Assembly: GCF_004310865.1 (NCBI RefSeq)
Contig: NZ_SIXI01000003.1
Coordinates: 248,001-312,000, forward strand
Origin: Aquabacterium lacunae
GTDB lineage: Bacteria; Pseudomonadota; Gammaproteobacteria; Burkholderiales; Burkholderiaceae_C
Reading direction: 5' to 3'
Length of the DNA: 64,000 nt
A program made the translations under genes and the position numbers. Position 1 is the stretch's first letter, and each line of letters begins with the position of its first letter. Below the pieces are notes generated by a model, which saw only the letters and a list, made by a program, of their open reading frames with translations, ran no database searches and was not told where the DNA came from. Positions 9,606-17,775 of this stretch are shown here, one piece after another.

Positions 9606-10328
9606 TCAGTTGCGGTGCATGACCTTGACATCGAACTGGAGATTGCCAGTGCCAGAAGGTCTGACCAACAAAGTCGATTGCGGGGACTCCAGAACCACCT
9701 CTCGCATGTCCTTCGAGTAGGTGTAGGCCTTGCCTGAGACATTGGCAAAGTAATCGGATGCTCGGGTAGGCTGAGGCATGCCAGCATGAGTGGCCGGTTG
9801 ACCCACGGGAGCATCGGCAGGGGATGTTGCAAGTCCGTAGAGCGACACAGGATCTGTGCCGGTGGATGTCGCAGCTGACTGCACTTGCGTGTTCACGACC
9901 TGATCGGGCGTGAAGGTCACACGCAGGGTTTCCTCGCCAGTCAAATTGGCGAACTCAAGCACATTCGTTGCCTCTGGCGGGTAATACGCTGGAACACCCG
10001 CTTGAACCGCGATCACCCGGAAAGGTGTGGCTTTTCCTGCAGGGTTGATGTTGGTCAACTGCAAGGTTCCATTGCGGGAACTCAGCAATTTGGCCTTGAA
10101 ACGCTCACCTGTGTAGAAAGGGAAATGGGCCGCACGCTCCATCTGCAGCGTGCCATCTTTGTTGACCAGAACAAAACTAAGCTTCACGGCATCTTGCCCC
10201 GTGGGAGCGCCAGACAAGGTGCGCTCGACCATGTCCTTGACCTTGATGGCATTGAGCTGCTGTGCAAACGCTGTGGCACTTAGAAAAGCACATGTCAAGG
10301 CCACCATCGCAGCGCTTTTGGTTTTCAT
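9606..10328 (-). CDS. secreted DUF4384-type protein, second copy
   Basis: A 240-residue exported protein with a strong AAGGAG ribosome site 6 nt before the ATG and a signal peptide ending at AFAQQ (about residue 23). A DUF4384-like module spans about residues 35-145: FPFYTGERFKAKL, GTLQLTNINP, then a YYPPEATNVLEF block and GEETLRVTF. It is a divergent relative of the neighbouring 299-residue protein, which suggests an old duplication within the operon. The remaining C-terminal 90 residues end in a short beta-rich segment and have no recognised domain. It lies between the membrane protein thought to be an anti-sigma factor and the second DUF4384 gene, with gaps of 18 and 15 nt. It is probably periplasmic or surface-exposed and a partner of the caspase or the secreted proteins; the exact role is unknown. 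Confidence 0.7.
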   Translation of the reverse strand: MKTKSAAMVALTCAFLSATAFAQQLNAIKVKDMVERTLSGAPTGQDAVKLSFVLVNKDGTLQMERAAHFPFYTGERFKAKLLSSRNGTLQLTNINPAGKATPFRVIAVQAGVPAYYPPEATNVLEFANLTGEETLRVTFTPDQVVNTQVQSAATSTGTDPVSLYGLATSPADAPVGQPATHAGMPQPTRASDYFANVSGKAYTYSKDMREVVLESPQSTLLVRPSGTGNLQFDVKVMHRN

Positions 10329-10346
10329 TCGAGCTCCTTGGATGTT

Positions 10347-10979
10347 TCAGGGTTGAGATGTGAAAACAAGGTTGAGATGTCCATCTGGAGGCACGGACAG
10401 ACTGAAGGGTTTCAACGCCTCCTCAATGGCATCGCGGTGCTTCGGTTCAACTTTGGCCATGATCTGGATGCCTCCTCTCCACCGCTTTTCCATGTGCTTG
10501 ACACCCAGGCTGTCAAGTGCTGCCTTGATGTCGAGGAGAGCCCGCTGCCTGGATGGATCAGACAAGCTCACTCGCTGCACTCGATCGAATCCACGCGCAA
10601 CGATCTCACCATCTGCATCGGTTGACGGCGGCAGAGGTGCGAGAACGCCACCGACAATCACCATCAATGCAGCAAAAGAGGCTGTGATTGCGAACAGCGC
10701 CGCATTGGCAGCATGACCGCTCCTGAATCGCACCTGAGGCTGCGACCAAAGACCCTGTTGAGTAGCCTTCGCCTCAAAATGGATCCAGCCCTCTTCACGC
10801 TCTTGGGGTGACAACTCTTCAACCTGGTAGGCGCGCGCGGTTTGCAGCAACTGTCGCAACGCAAGAGCATCGGCCACATCAGGCCTTGATGCATCCACCG
10901 TGGCATCTCCACGCAATGCATCGACCCAAAGACTTGAAACCGAATGCGATGCGTTGCAGTCAGGCATGTTCTGATCCAT
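10347..10979 (-). CDS. single-pass membrane protein, putative anti-sigma factor
   Basis: A 210-residue protein with one clear transmembrane helix at about residues 90-115 (ALFAITASFAALMVIVGGVL). About 90 residues lie in front of it, which would be cytoplasmic, and a charged domain of about 95 residues lies behind it, which would be periplasmic. It starts 3 nt after the stop of the sigma-like gene, and its GAAGG ribosome site overlaps that stop, so the two are coupled. That topology and position are what is expected of an ECF anti-sigma factor. No zinc-binding anti-sigma motif (H-x3-C-x2-C) is present, so the assignment rests on context and topology only. The periplasmic part has no recognised domain. 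Confidence 0.6.
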   Translation of the reverse strand: MDQNMPDCNASHSVSSLWVDALRGDATVDASRPDVADALALRQLLQTARAYQVEELSPQEREEGWIHFEAKATQQGLWSQPQVRFRSGHAANAALFAITASFAALMVIVGGVLAPLPPSTDADGEIVARGFDRVQRVSLSDPSRQRALLDIKAALDSLGVKHMEKRWRGGIQIMAKVEPKHRDAIEEALKPFSLSVPPDGHLNLVFTSQP

Positions 10980-10982
10980 GGT

Positions 10983-11579
10983 TCAACCTTCGCAAACACT
11001 CAGGTAGCCGAGCAATTCAGCTCGACACTTGTAGAGGTACTTGGAAAGCTGATCGATGGATTTGCCGAGATGTTTGGCCAGCTCATCCCGACTGTGGCCA
11101 CAGATGTCAATGAGATCAACAGCCGCCGCCTTCATGGGGTGATCGGCTGCAAACGCTTCGATCTGACGTGTCAAGCAGCGCCGAACAATCGGGTCTTCAA
11201 TGCAAGTGGCCCACTCGGAAAAGCCCATGCGGCCCTCAGCATCCTGCTCGTCCAAATCGGAAAGGACCTCCCAAGCTTCGACTTTCGCTTTCGCTCTGAA
11301 GTAATCAGCTGTGACCCAGTGAGTCGCTCTGAGCACACAACACTCGAGGGCCATGACGTCATCCAGGGTGGGCAGAAACTGGAACACCTTGAACAGCGCT
11401 TCGTTGCACAAGACGTGTTGATCGCACTTGGCCACCCGCTTTTTCCTGATCACCGACATGGCAACAGGCTGAAGGGCCTCATACAGCGCCCTGGCGACTG
11501 GCCCGTTGGACGGTGCCATGCGATAGGCTGCCACCAAGGTTTGGAGGCGCTGCCTTCTTTCCAGACTCATCTGCTCCAT
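10983..11579 (-). CDS. ECF-like RNA polymerase sigma factor
   Basis: A 198-residue protein with a divergent sigma-70 layout. A region-2-like helical segment lies at about residues 25-105, with the pattern L-x-x-CVLRATHWVTADYFRAK where sigma factors read a helix ending in D-x-x-R. A region-4-like helix-turn-helix lies at about 145-195 (ICGHSRDELAKHLGKSIDQL). The start ATG has an ideal GGAGGA site 7 nt away and lies 13 nt inside the end of the caspase gene, so translation is coupled. Sitting between a caspase-like protease and a TM protein of anti-sigma topology, it probably directs expression of this same operon; a GGAAC/CGTATC pair in front of the caspase gene fits that idea. Homology is distant, so a non-sigma HTH regulator remains possible. 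Confidence 0.65.
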   Translation of the reverse strand: MEQMSLERRQRLQTLVAAYRMAPSNGPVARALYEALQPVAMSVIRKKRVAKCDQHVLCNEALFKVFQFLPTLDDVMALECCVLRATHWVTADYFRAKAKVEAWEVLSDLDEQDAEGRMGFSEWATCIEDPIVRRCLTRQIEAFAADHPMKAAAVDLIDICGHSRDELAKHLGKSIDQLSKYLYKCRAELLGYLSVCEG

Positions 11580-12670
11580 CTGTTTCCTCCATCTCGGGAC
11601 GGCCCCGTTGGAAGGAAAGGACGGTGCTTGTTGGGCTTTTTCTCCGCAGGTCGAACAAAAAGATCGAACCCCCTTTGCAAAACCCCCTCAAACACGGGGG
11701 TGGCAAGGGGTTTCGTTGCGTGGAAACGCATCGTCCGTTCAGCCAACTCCTGGAAAGTCTTGGGTTGATTTTCCAGAGCAGACACCAGCGCATGGGTGAA
11801 GAACCCAAAGTAGCGCGGGTTCTGACGACCACCGTCCAGCCACTCGGGCCAACTGATTGGAGGGCGCAGTTTTTCTTCCAAAGCAACCTCCTCAGGCTGT
11901 GTTGCGTAGAAGTAGATTTCCTGCGAAGTCTCGGGCCCCTTCAATCTCAGGGAACCAGTTGAAAGACGTTTGGAACTCGGTCGCACCAAGTCTGATGCGC
12001 TCACTTCAAGCGAAGCTGGCGCGACAGATCGCTTGAAGGTGGGAGGAGCACCCAAGAGCGCATGAGTTTTGGCCATGTCGCCGGCACTGCATGTGTCAAA
12101 GATGGCCCAGACCGATGCGCCCTTCTGCGTCCATGCTCGAATCAGGAGTGCCAAATCGTTGTCGTACAGGCCGTTTTCCAGCGATCGAGTTCGCGGGTTC
12201 CATCGGCCAGCATCGGCAGGCAGAAAAACTTCATCGAGGCCGTCGGGCTCCGGGTGAGCTGGACTGTCCACGGTATCGGTCGTCGACCTCATCGGGACAC
12301 GTGTTCCGTGGCCAGAGAAATAGAGGACCAACCAGTCGCCCGATTTCGCTCTCGCTGCGCCCTCCTCGAGAACACGAACAATGCGATCCCGGGTGGGGCT
12401 CAAGGCGGAAAGGCGAGGGTCATCACTGAGTACCGTGATCCGTTCTTCGCTGAGTCCCAACCTCACCAAAGCAGCCTGCATGAGCAGGGTGTCGTTGCCA
12501 ACGCCACGTAGCTCGGCCAAGTCCGGTTGTCGGGCGTACCGAGAAACTCCGACGAGCACCGCAAAGGTCTCTGCATGCGCGGCGGACGCCAACCAATGGC
12601 CCAACAGCAACAGAACGATCCACCTGCCAAGCCCCCCAATTTGCTGGAGGGCCACGCCAGACACTTTCAT
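11567..12670 (-). CDS. caspase family (peptidase C14) protein, exported
   Basis: A 367-residue caspase-like cysteine protease. An N-terminal hydrophobic segment at about residues 14-33 ends in AHAE and looks like a signal peptide, so the protein is probably periplasmic rather than cytosolic. The p20-like core starts at FAVLVGVSRYA (about 36-46). The catalytic dyad is visible as His121 in YFSGHGT and Cys194 in FDTCSAGD, both in the expected order and spacing, so the enzyme should be active. An acidic segment after the histidine (DGLDEVFLPAD) fits the family's basic-residue specificity pocket. It is the first gene of the minus-strand cluster and overlaps the sigma-like gene by 13 nt. Substrates are unknown; processing of the DUF4384, M23 or TpsA products, or cleavage of the anti-sigma-like protein, are open possibilities. 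Confidence 0.88.
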   Translation of the reverse strand: MKVSGVALQQIGGLGRWIVLLLLGHWLASAAHAETFAVLVGVSRYARQPDLAELRGVGNDTLLMQAALVRLGLSEERITVLSDDPRLSALSPTRDRIVRVLEEGAARAKSGDWLVLYFSGHGTRVPMRSTTDTVDSPAHPEPDGLDEVFLPADAGRWNPRTRSLENGLYDNDLALLIRAWTQKGASVWAIFDTCSAGDMAKTHALLGAPPTFKRSVAPASLEVSASDLVRPSSKRLSTGSLRLKGPETSQEIYFYATQPEEVALEEKLRPPISWPEWLDGGRQNPRYFGFFTHALVSALENQPKTFQELAERTMRFHATKPLATPVFEGVLQRGFDLFVRPAEKKPNKHRPFLPTGPSRDGGNRWSR

Positions 12671-12672
12671 CG

Positions 12673-12713
12673 GTATCCCCCCGGGGGATACGAAGGTTTT
12701 TTCCTAGCGTTCC
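12673..12713 (-). promoter_or_regulatory. candidate ECF promoter and hairpin over the caspase ribosome site
   Basis: On the minus strand GGAAC (12713-12709) is separated by 16 nt from CGTATC (12692-12687), which matches the usual ECF -35/-10 form. A perfect 9-bp inverted repeat (12673-12681 with 12683-12691, one base between) overlaps that -10 and the G-rich ribosome site and ends 2 nt before the ATG. It could act as an operator or occlude translation. This is inference from pattern only. Confidence 0.4.
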
Positions 12714-12817
12714 CTGCTTGCTCGGTATGTTTCCGAAGATCGTAAGGCTCGCAACATATGTTTACCGTTCCTCACAAACAACGCACACTTATTTAAGGGG
12801 GGGCCGCGCACTGTCCG

Positions 12818-13783
12818 TCACAGGTTCTTCTTGAAGAAGGCCGTCTGTTTGCCCACCACCTGTTCGAACAGGGGGCCTGCATAGGGCGAGAAGTGGTCGG
12901 CGCCCTTGAGCTCGACGTATTCACCCTTCTTGAGCTTGGCTGCGGTGTCGCGCACGCCGCTGACCGGGATCAGGCCGTCGTTCTCGGCCGCGATCACCAG
13001 GGTGGGCGCTTCGACCTTGTCGGCCGAATGGCCTGGGAACCAGAAGGGCAGCGTGAGGAACACGCGGGCGGCCACCTGGTTGTGCCCGCCGGGCGGCACC
13101 AGCTGGGCGTAACCTTTTTCGCACTCGGGGCAGATCAGGGCGGCCATCTCGCCTTCCTTGGCGATGATGGGCACATAGACCGGCTGCTCGCTGTCCGAGC
13201 GCAGCATGTCCTTGAGGGCCAGCCAGTTGGCCAGCGGCAGTTTGGTGATCGGGAACTTCAGCGCGCTTTGCAGGCCGCTCACGAAAGGCACCTGCGAACT
13301 CACCGCCTTGACCACACCCGGGCGCTCGGCCGCGGCCACCAGCACCTGGCCGCCGCTGTACGACGAGCCCCAGATGCCCAGTCGGTTGCCATCGACCTCC
13401 GGGCGGGCCTTGATGGCGTCGATGGCCGACACCCAGTCCTTCACGTGCTCTTTGCCATTGACCACCAGGCGCGGCTGTCCGCCACTCTTGCCAAAGCCGC
13501 GGTAGTCGAATCGCACCACGGCGAAGCCGGCCTGCACGAAGCGCTGGGCGAAAGGCTTGAGGCCCCAATCCTTCAGGGCGCCAAAGCCGTGGGCCATGAC
13601 GATGACCGGCGGCTTGTTCACGCCCTTGGGCAGCCACATTTCGGCGTCGCAGGTGGTGTTCTGGCAGGCGAAGCTGGCGTTGACCACGTCGTACCCGGCG
13701 GGGGTCTGAGCCCGGGCGCCGGTGACCAGCAAGGAAGACATGGCAGTGGCCCACAACAAACCGGGCCAGGCGATGCGTTTCAT
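12818..13783 (-). CDS. exported alpha/beta hydrolase (CocE/dienelactone-hydrolase-like)
   Basis: A 321-residue alpha/beta hydrolase with a signal peptide ending near ARAQ (residue 26). The ATG at 13783 was chosen because it opens directly onto this signal peptide (MKRIAWPGLL) with a GAAAGAA stretch just upstream. The oxyanion-hole region is AHGFG (about 64-68). The nucleophile elbow is WGSSYSGG (about 138-145), which fits the G-x-S-Y-x-G form of CocE/XPP-type hydrolases, with Ser141 as nucleophile. A late acidic residue (ENDGLIP) and a His (KGADHFSPYAG) complete the triad. Four cysteines, two of them close together (CQNTTCD and CPEC), suit an oxidising periplasm. It is divergent from a TetR regulator across a region with two palindromes, so it is probably that regulator's target. 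Substrate unknown. Confidence 0.85.
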   Translation of the reverse strand: MKRIAWPGLLWATAMSSLLVTGARAQTPAGYDVVNASFACQNTTCDAEMWLPKGVNKPPVIVMAHGFGALKDWGLKPFAQRFVQAGFAVVRFDYRGFGKSGGQPRLVVNGKEHVKDWVSAIDAIKARPEVDGNRLGIWGSSYSGGQVLVAAAERPGVVKAVSSQVPFVSGLQSALKFPITKLPLANWLALKDMLRSDSEQPVYVPIIAKEGEMAALICPECEKGYAQLVPPGGHNQVAARVFLTLPFWFPGHSADKVEAPTLVIAAENDGLIPVSGVRDTAAKLKKGEYVELKGADHFSPYAGPLFEQVVGKQTAFFKKNL

Positions 13784-13813
13784 GAGATTCTTTCGAGTGA
13801 TGGGCCACACAAG

Positions 13814-13879
13814 TTGGTACGCTCAAGTACCAGGTAAGCCCGCATTAGACTGGCCTGCATTGGTACTGTCAAGTACCGC
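13814..13879. promoter_or_regulatory. twin palindromic operators in the hydrolase/TetR divergent region
   Basis: Two near-identical 20-bp sites begin at 13814 and 13860, 46 bp apart. The second has a perfect inverted repeat, GGTACT-GTCA-AGTACC; the first differs by one base in the left arm. They lie between the two divergent start codons, where a TetR protein would control both genes. Confidence 0.75.
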
Positions 13880-13909
13880 TTGACGTCTGTTTCAGCCCTC
13901 ACCCGCACC

Positions 13910-14506
13910 ATGGCCCCCGACACCGACCACCGCACCCGCCTGCTCGACGCCCTGGCCAGCGTGCTGGAAACACGCAGCTTCGCCGAGGTGACAATCGCCG
14001 ACATCGTGAGTGCGGCGCACATGTCACGTCGCACCTTCTACGAGCACTTCGACAGCAAGGAAGCGCTGTTCCTGGCCCTGTGCGAGCATGAAAGCCAGCA
14101 GGTGCTGCGCCTGATCGTGCTGGGCTTCAACCCGCTGGCCGACTGGGTGGGCCAGCTGGAGCAGCTCACGCGCACCTACCTGCGCCACCTGCAGCAGCGC
14201 CCGGGCCTGCTCAAGGCCCTGTACCTGTCGCTGATGAGCCTGGGCGAAAAAGGCCTGGCCGTGCGCCGGGCCATGGCCACGCAGTTCGCGCAGTTCCTGA
14301 TCCTGCAGGTGGAGTTCACCCGCACGGTCGAGCCCCGCAAGCGCCCCCTGAGCCCGGTGCTGGCCTCGGCCATCGTGGGCGGCATCAATGAGCTCATCCT
14401 GCAGGCCATCGAGCAAGATGAGGCCCATGCGCTGGAGAACCTCACCCCCACGGTGAACGAGTTCATCCAGGCGGTGCTGAAGTCGCTGGAGCCTCAGGCC
14501 TCCTGA
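13910..14506 (+). CDS. TetR/AcrR family transcriptional regulator
   Basis: A 198-residue one-component repressor. The N-terminal helix-turn-helix spans about residues 8-55: LDALASVLETRSFAEVTI, then IVSAAHMSRRTFYEHFDSK, the classic TetR recognition helix. The rest is helical and ligand-binding, and is not assignable to a subfamily. The ATG at 13910 was chosen; a TTG 30 nt upstream is in frame but lies against the operator. The gene is divergent from the exported alpha/beta hydrolase and the shared intergenic region contains twin palindromes, so autorepression and control of the hydrolase are likely. Its last 13 nt overlap the end of the convergent FAH-family gene. Confidence 0.92.
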   Translation: MAPDTDHRTRLLDALASVLETRSFAEVTIADIVSAAHMSRRTFYEHFDSKEALFLALCEHESQQVLRLIVLGFNPLADWVGQLEQLTRTYLRHLQQRPGLLKALYLSLMSLGEKGLAVRRAMATQFAQFLILQVEFTRTVEPRKRPLSPVLASAIVGGINELILQAIEQDEAHALENLTPTVNEFIQAVLKSLEPQAS

Positions 14507-15381
14507 ACGCAGCGCGCCTCGATGGCGCCCAGCTTCTCGATCTCGACGCGCACCACATCGCCATCGCGCAGGAACTTCGGCGGATCGAACGCCGCGCCCA
14601 CACCGCTGCAGGTGCCCGTGAAGATCACGTCGCCCGGCTCCAGGGTCATGGCCTGGCTGATCAGGGCGATCTGAGCCCACACGTTGTGCATCATCAGGCG
14701 GGTGTTGCTGTGCTGGCGCAACTCGCCGTTCACCCAGCCCTTCATCTCGAGGGCGTGGGCATCACCCACCTCGTCGGCCGTGGTGATCCACGGGCCAAAC
14801 GGTGCATGGGTGTCGAAGCACTTGCCCAGCGTCCACTGGCTGGTGCGCTTTTGCCAGTCACGCACCGACACGTCATTGCCCACCGCGTAGCCGAACACCA
14901 CCTCATGGGCGCGCTCGGGTGCCACGTGCTTGCAGCGCTGGCCGATCACGGCCACCATCTCGGCCTCGTAGTCGGTGCGGGTGGACACCCGCGGCAGCAC
15001 GATGTCGGCATACGGCGGGTTGATGGCGTTGGCCAGCTTGGGGAACCAGATCTGGTGCTCGGGCACGGTGCGGCTTTCGCCCACGATGCGCTCCTGCACG
15101 TGCTCCAGGTAGTTCAGGCCGATGGCCAATGTCTTGCCCGGCCGCGGGATGGGGGCCAGCAGCTCGCGCGGCACCAGCGGCACACGCGGGGCGGCCGATG
15201 CAGGCTGCTGCGCCAGCGCGGCCACCTGTGGGCCCAGGGTGGCCCAGTGCGTGATCAGGTCGATCATGGGCTGGTGAGCCGACAAGGCCGGGCCCAGAGC
15301 CTGGCTGAGGTTGATCAGGCCGTCGGCCATCACCAGGCCCGCCTGAGGGCGGCCGTCGAGCAGGAAAGTGCAGAGCTTCAT
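14494..15381 (-). CDS. fumarylacetoacetate hydrolase family protein
   Basis: A 295-residue FAH-superfamily enzyme, a group that hydrolyses, isomerises or decarboxylates 2-oxo acids with a divalent metal. The typical core is present: LAIGLNYLEHV (about 88-98), the substrate loop PKLANAINPP, then DYEAEMVAVIGQ with the metal-binding E-x-E pattern, YAVGNDVSVRDWQ and the late GDVIFTGTCSGVG. The ATG at 15381 (MKLCTFLLDG) is the natural family start, and the longer frame from 15429 adds no recognisable sequence. It converges on the TetR gene with a 13-nt overlap of the two 3' ends. The preceding ABC permease ends 29 nt upstream on the same strand. Exact substrate cannot be read from the sequence. 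Confidence 0.88.
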   Translation of the reverse strand: MKLCTFLLDGRPQAGLVMADGLINLSQALGPALSAHQPMIDLITHWATLGPQVAALAQQPASAAPRVPLVPRELLAPIPRPGKTLAIGLNYLEHVQERIVGESRTVPEHQIWFPKLANAINPPYADIVLPRVSTRTDYEAEMVAVIGQRCKHVAPERAHEVVFGYAVGNDVSVRDWQKRTSQWTLGKCFDTHAPFGPWITTADEVGDAHALEMKGWVNGELRQHSNTRLMMHNVWAQIALISQAMTLEPGDVIFTGTCSGVGAAFDPPKFLRDGDVVRVEIEKLGAIEARCVQEA

Positions 15382-15410
15382 GCGCTGATTGTGTCGTGGT
15401 TTGAGAGCCC

Positions 15411-16595
15411 TCAGGCCTCGCGCAAGCAATCGACGATCTTCATGCGCGAGGCCCGCCAGGCCGGAATGAAGCCGCCCACCACGCCCATGGCCAGTGCGAA
15501 CAGCAGGGCCTGCGCCGCAATGCCTGGCGTGAAGTGAAAGCGGAAGGCGATCTCTGAAAAGGTCTGGAAGTTCACGGTCGAGATGCGCACCGTCTGCATG
15601 AAGGCCGCGCCCGCCAGGCCCAGCACACCGCCCACCAGCGACAGCAACAGCGATTCGGTCAGGAAGGCCATCAGCACGGCCCGGCGCCGAAAGCCCAGGG
15701 CCCGCAGCGTGCCGATCTCGCCGATGCGAGAGGCCACCGAGGCGAACATGGTGATCATGGCGCCCACCACCGCCCCGATGGAAAAGATCACCGACAGCGC
15801 CAGCCCCAGGATGCGGATGAACTGGGCCAGGGCCTCTGACTGCTCGGCATAGAACTGGGCCTCGGGCTTGGCTTCCAGGCTGAGCTGCGGGTCACCGTCG
15901 ATGCGTGCCTTCAGCGCTTCGGCAGCCTGCGGGTCTTGCGGGTGCTGCAAGCGCAGTACCACCGTGGAATAGGCCTGGCGCCGGAAGGCCTGCATCATGC
16001 TGTCGGCGTCGCCCCAGATCTCCGAGTCGAAGCCGCTGCCCCCAGCGTCGAACACCCCCACCACCCGCCATTCGCTGCCCGCAAAGCGCAGGGTCTCGCC
16101 CAGCCCGGCCCCGGCAAAGCCCTGGGCCACAGACCGGCCGGTGACGATCTCGCGGGTGCCCGGCTGGAACATGCGCCCCTGCACGAGCCGCACCTGAGGG
16201 CGCAGGGCCAGCCCCGTGGCCGAGGTGCCGCGCACCGTCACGTTGCTGGGCTTGCCGCTGTCGCGCTTGGGCAAGGTGTTGAGCACCACCGGCTCGCGGC
16301 TGACCAGGGCCTGGCCCTGGGCATCGACCGCCACGCCGGGCAATGCCGCCAGCTGGGCCGCCTGCCCACGGGTGATGGCCGAATTGATCTCGGCCCCTGC
16401 CCCCTTGCGCAGCACGATCAGGTTGCCCTCGTGCCCGGTGGCCACCAGCGTGGCCCGGATGCCCTCGCTCATCATCAGCACGGTGGCAAACACGTACACC
16501 ACCAGGGCCATGCCGCCGGCTGTGAGCAAGGTGGTCACGCGCCGCGCCCACAGGTTGCGGGCGATGTGGCTCAGAGGCAAAGAGTGGAACGCCAT
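15411..16595 (-). CDS. MacB-like ABC transporter permease, second subunit
   Basis: A 394-residue FtsX/MacB-type permease. One TM helix near residues 19-45 is followed by a long periplasmic domain (about 50-265), and three more helices sit near 270-300, 318-350 and 360-385. The conserved FtsX turn IGEIGTLRALGFRRR is at about 300-314. It is the last gene of an operon running adaptor, ATPase, permease 1, permease 2, with 10 nt separating it from the previous gene and an AAAGG ribosome site before its ATG. This four-gene set is the normal makeup of a tripartite-type efflux or lipoprotein-releasing system. No outer-membrane channel gene is adjacent. The substrate is unknown. Confidence 0.87.
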   Translation of the reverse strand: MAFHSLPLSHIARNLWARRVTTLLTAGGMALVVYVFATVLMMSEGIRATLVATGHEGNLIVLRKGAGAEINSAITRGQAAQLAALPGVAVDAQGQALVSREPVVLNTLPKRDSGKPSNVTVRGTSATGLALRPQVRLVQGRMFQPGTREIVTGRSVAQGFAGAGLGETLRFAGSEWRVVGVFDAGGSGFDSEIWGDADSMMQAFRRQAYSTVVLRLQHPQDPQAAEALKARIDGDPQLSLEAKPEAQFYAEQSEALAQFIRILGLALSVIFSIGAVVGAMITMFASVASRIGEIGTLRALGFRRRAVLMAFLTESLLLSLVGGVLGLAGAAFMQTVRISTVNFQTFSEIAFRFHFTPGIAAQALLFALAMGVVGGFIPAWRASRMKIVDCLREA

Positions 16596-16605
16596 GCCAT
16601 GCCTT

Positions 16606-17766
16606 TCAGGCCACGTGCCTCAGGCCCTGCACGATGTCGATGCGTGACATCTTCCAGGCCGGCCAGGCGGCGGCCACCAACCCCACCACCAGCGCGGCCA
16701 GGGCCTGCAGCCACAGCGTGAGCTGCGACACCTGAAACACCGGGAACAGGGTGCCCGCGGCCTGCACGAAGGCCTGCGCCAGCGGGAAGGTGATGGCCAT
16801 GCCCAGGGCGCCACCCAGCCCGGCGATCAGCAGGCTTTCGCCCGCGATCAACTGCACCACGAAGCGTGGCGGAAAGCCCAGCGCCTTGAGCGTGGCGTAC
16901 TCGGCCAGGCGTTCACGCGCGGTCATGGCCATGGTGTTGGCCATCACGGCCATGATGATCAGGATGATGATGAAGCTGACCGCCTGCACCGCCACCAGAA
17001 TGGCTTCGCTCATGGACACAAAGCCCAGCTGGAAAGCCTTTTCGGTTTCGGTGCGGGTCTCGGCCAGCGAGTTGCGAAACAGCGCGTCGATGGCCTGCGA
17101 CACCTGCGGGGCCCGGTCGGGCTGTGCAATGCGCACAAGGTACACCCCCACCTGATCGGCCTTGCTGCTGCCGCTGCGCGCGCGGATCTGCTCGGCCAGG
17201 CGCTTCCAGTGGATGAACATCTGCTGCTCGTCGGTGCGGGTGTCCTGCCCCTGGTAGATGCCACGCAGGGTGAAGCTCCAGGTGCCCGGGTAGAGGGTGC
17301 CGCGCAGCGCGATGGTGTCGCCCACCTTCCAGCCGAAGCGGGCCGCCAGCTTGCGGCCCACGACGGCACCCTGCTGGTCGCGGATGAAAGCCTGGCGCTC
17401 GGCATCGGTCAGGCGGAACTCGGGGTACAGGGCCAGGTAGCTGGCCGGCTCGATGGCGAACTGCGGGAAGAAGTTGCGCTCGGTGATGTAGACCCCACCG
17501 AACCAGTTGGCCCACGACACACCGGTCACGCCATCGACCGAGCGCAGGCGCTCGGCATGGCTGAGCGGCAGCGGAAAGCTCAGCGAGATCGCATTGCGGG
17601 TGACCAGGCGGGTGCTCGAGGTGGCGTCCACCCCGGCGTACCAGGCATCGACAATGGTGCGCAGCAGGCCGAAGGCCGAGATCGCGACCACCAGCCCCAC
17701 CATGGTCAGCAAGGTGCGCAGGCGATGCCGGAAAGCGTTCTGCAGCAGCAGCTTGAACAGGAACAT
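16606..17766 (-). CDS. MacB-like ABC transporter permease, first subunit
   Basis: A 386-residue permease with the same FtsX fold as its downstream neighbour: an N-terminal helix (about 17-38), a large periplasmic domain, and three C-terminal helices. The cytoplasmic turn reads [17 protein letters not shown] (about 290-306), matching the coupling region of this family. It starts 9 nt from the stop of the ATPase gene and ends 10 nt before the second permease, so the pair should form a heterodimer with an ATPase dimer. The periplasmic domain differs in sequence from that of permease 2, so the two are not a recent duplication. Confidence 0.87.
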   Translation of the reverse strand: MFLFKLLLQNAFRHRLRTLLTMVGLVVAISAFGLLRTIVDAWYAGVDATSSTRLVTRNAISLSFPLPLSHAERLRSVDGVTGVSWANWFGGVYITERNFFPQFAIEPASYLALYPEFRLTDAERQAFIRDQQGAVVGRKLAARFGWKVGDTIALRGTLYPGTWSFTLRGIYQGQDTRTDEQQMFIHWKRLAEQIRARSGSSKADQVGVYLVRIAQPDRAPQVSQAIDALFRNSLAETRTETEKAFQLGFVSMSEAILVAVQAVSFIIILIIMAVMANTMAMTARERLAEYATLKALGFPPRFVVQLIAGESLLIAGLGGALGMAITFPLAQAFVQAAGTLFPVFQVSQLTLWLQALAALVVGLVAAAWPAWKMSRIDIVQGLRHVA

Positions 17767-17775
17767 GCCGGGCCT

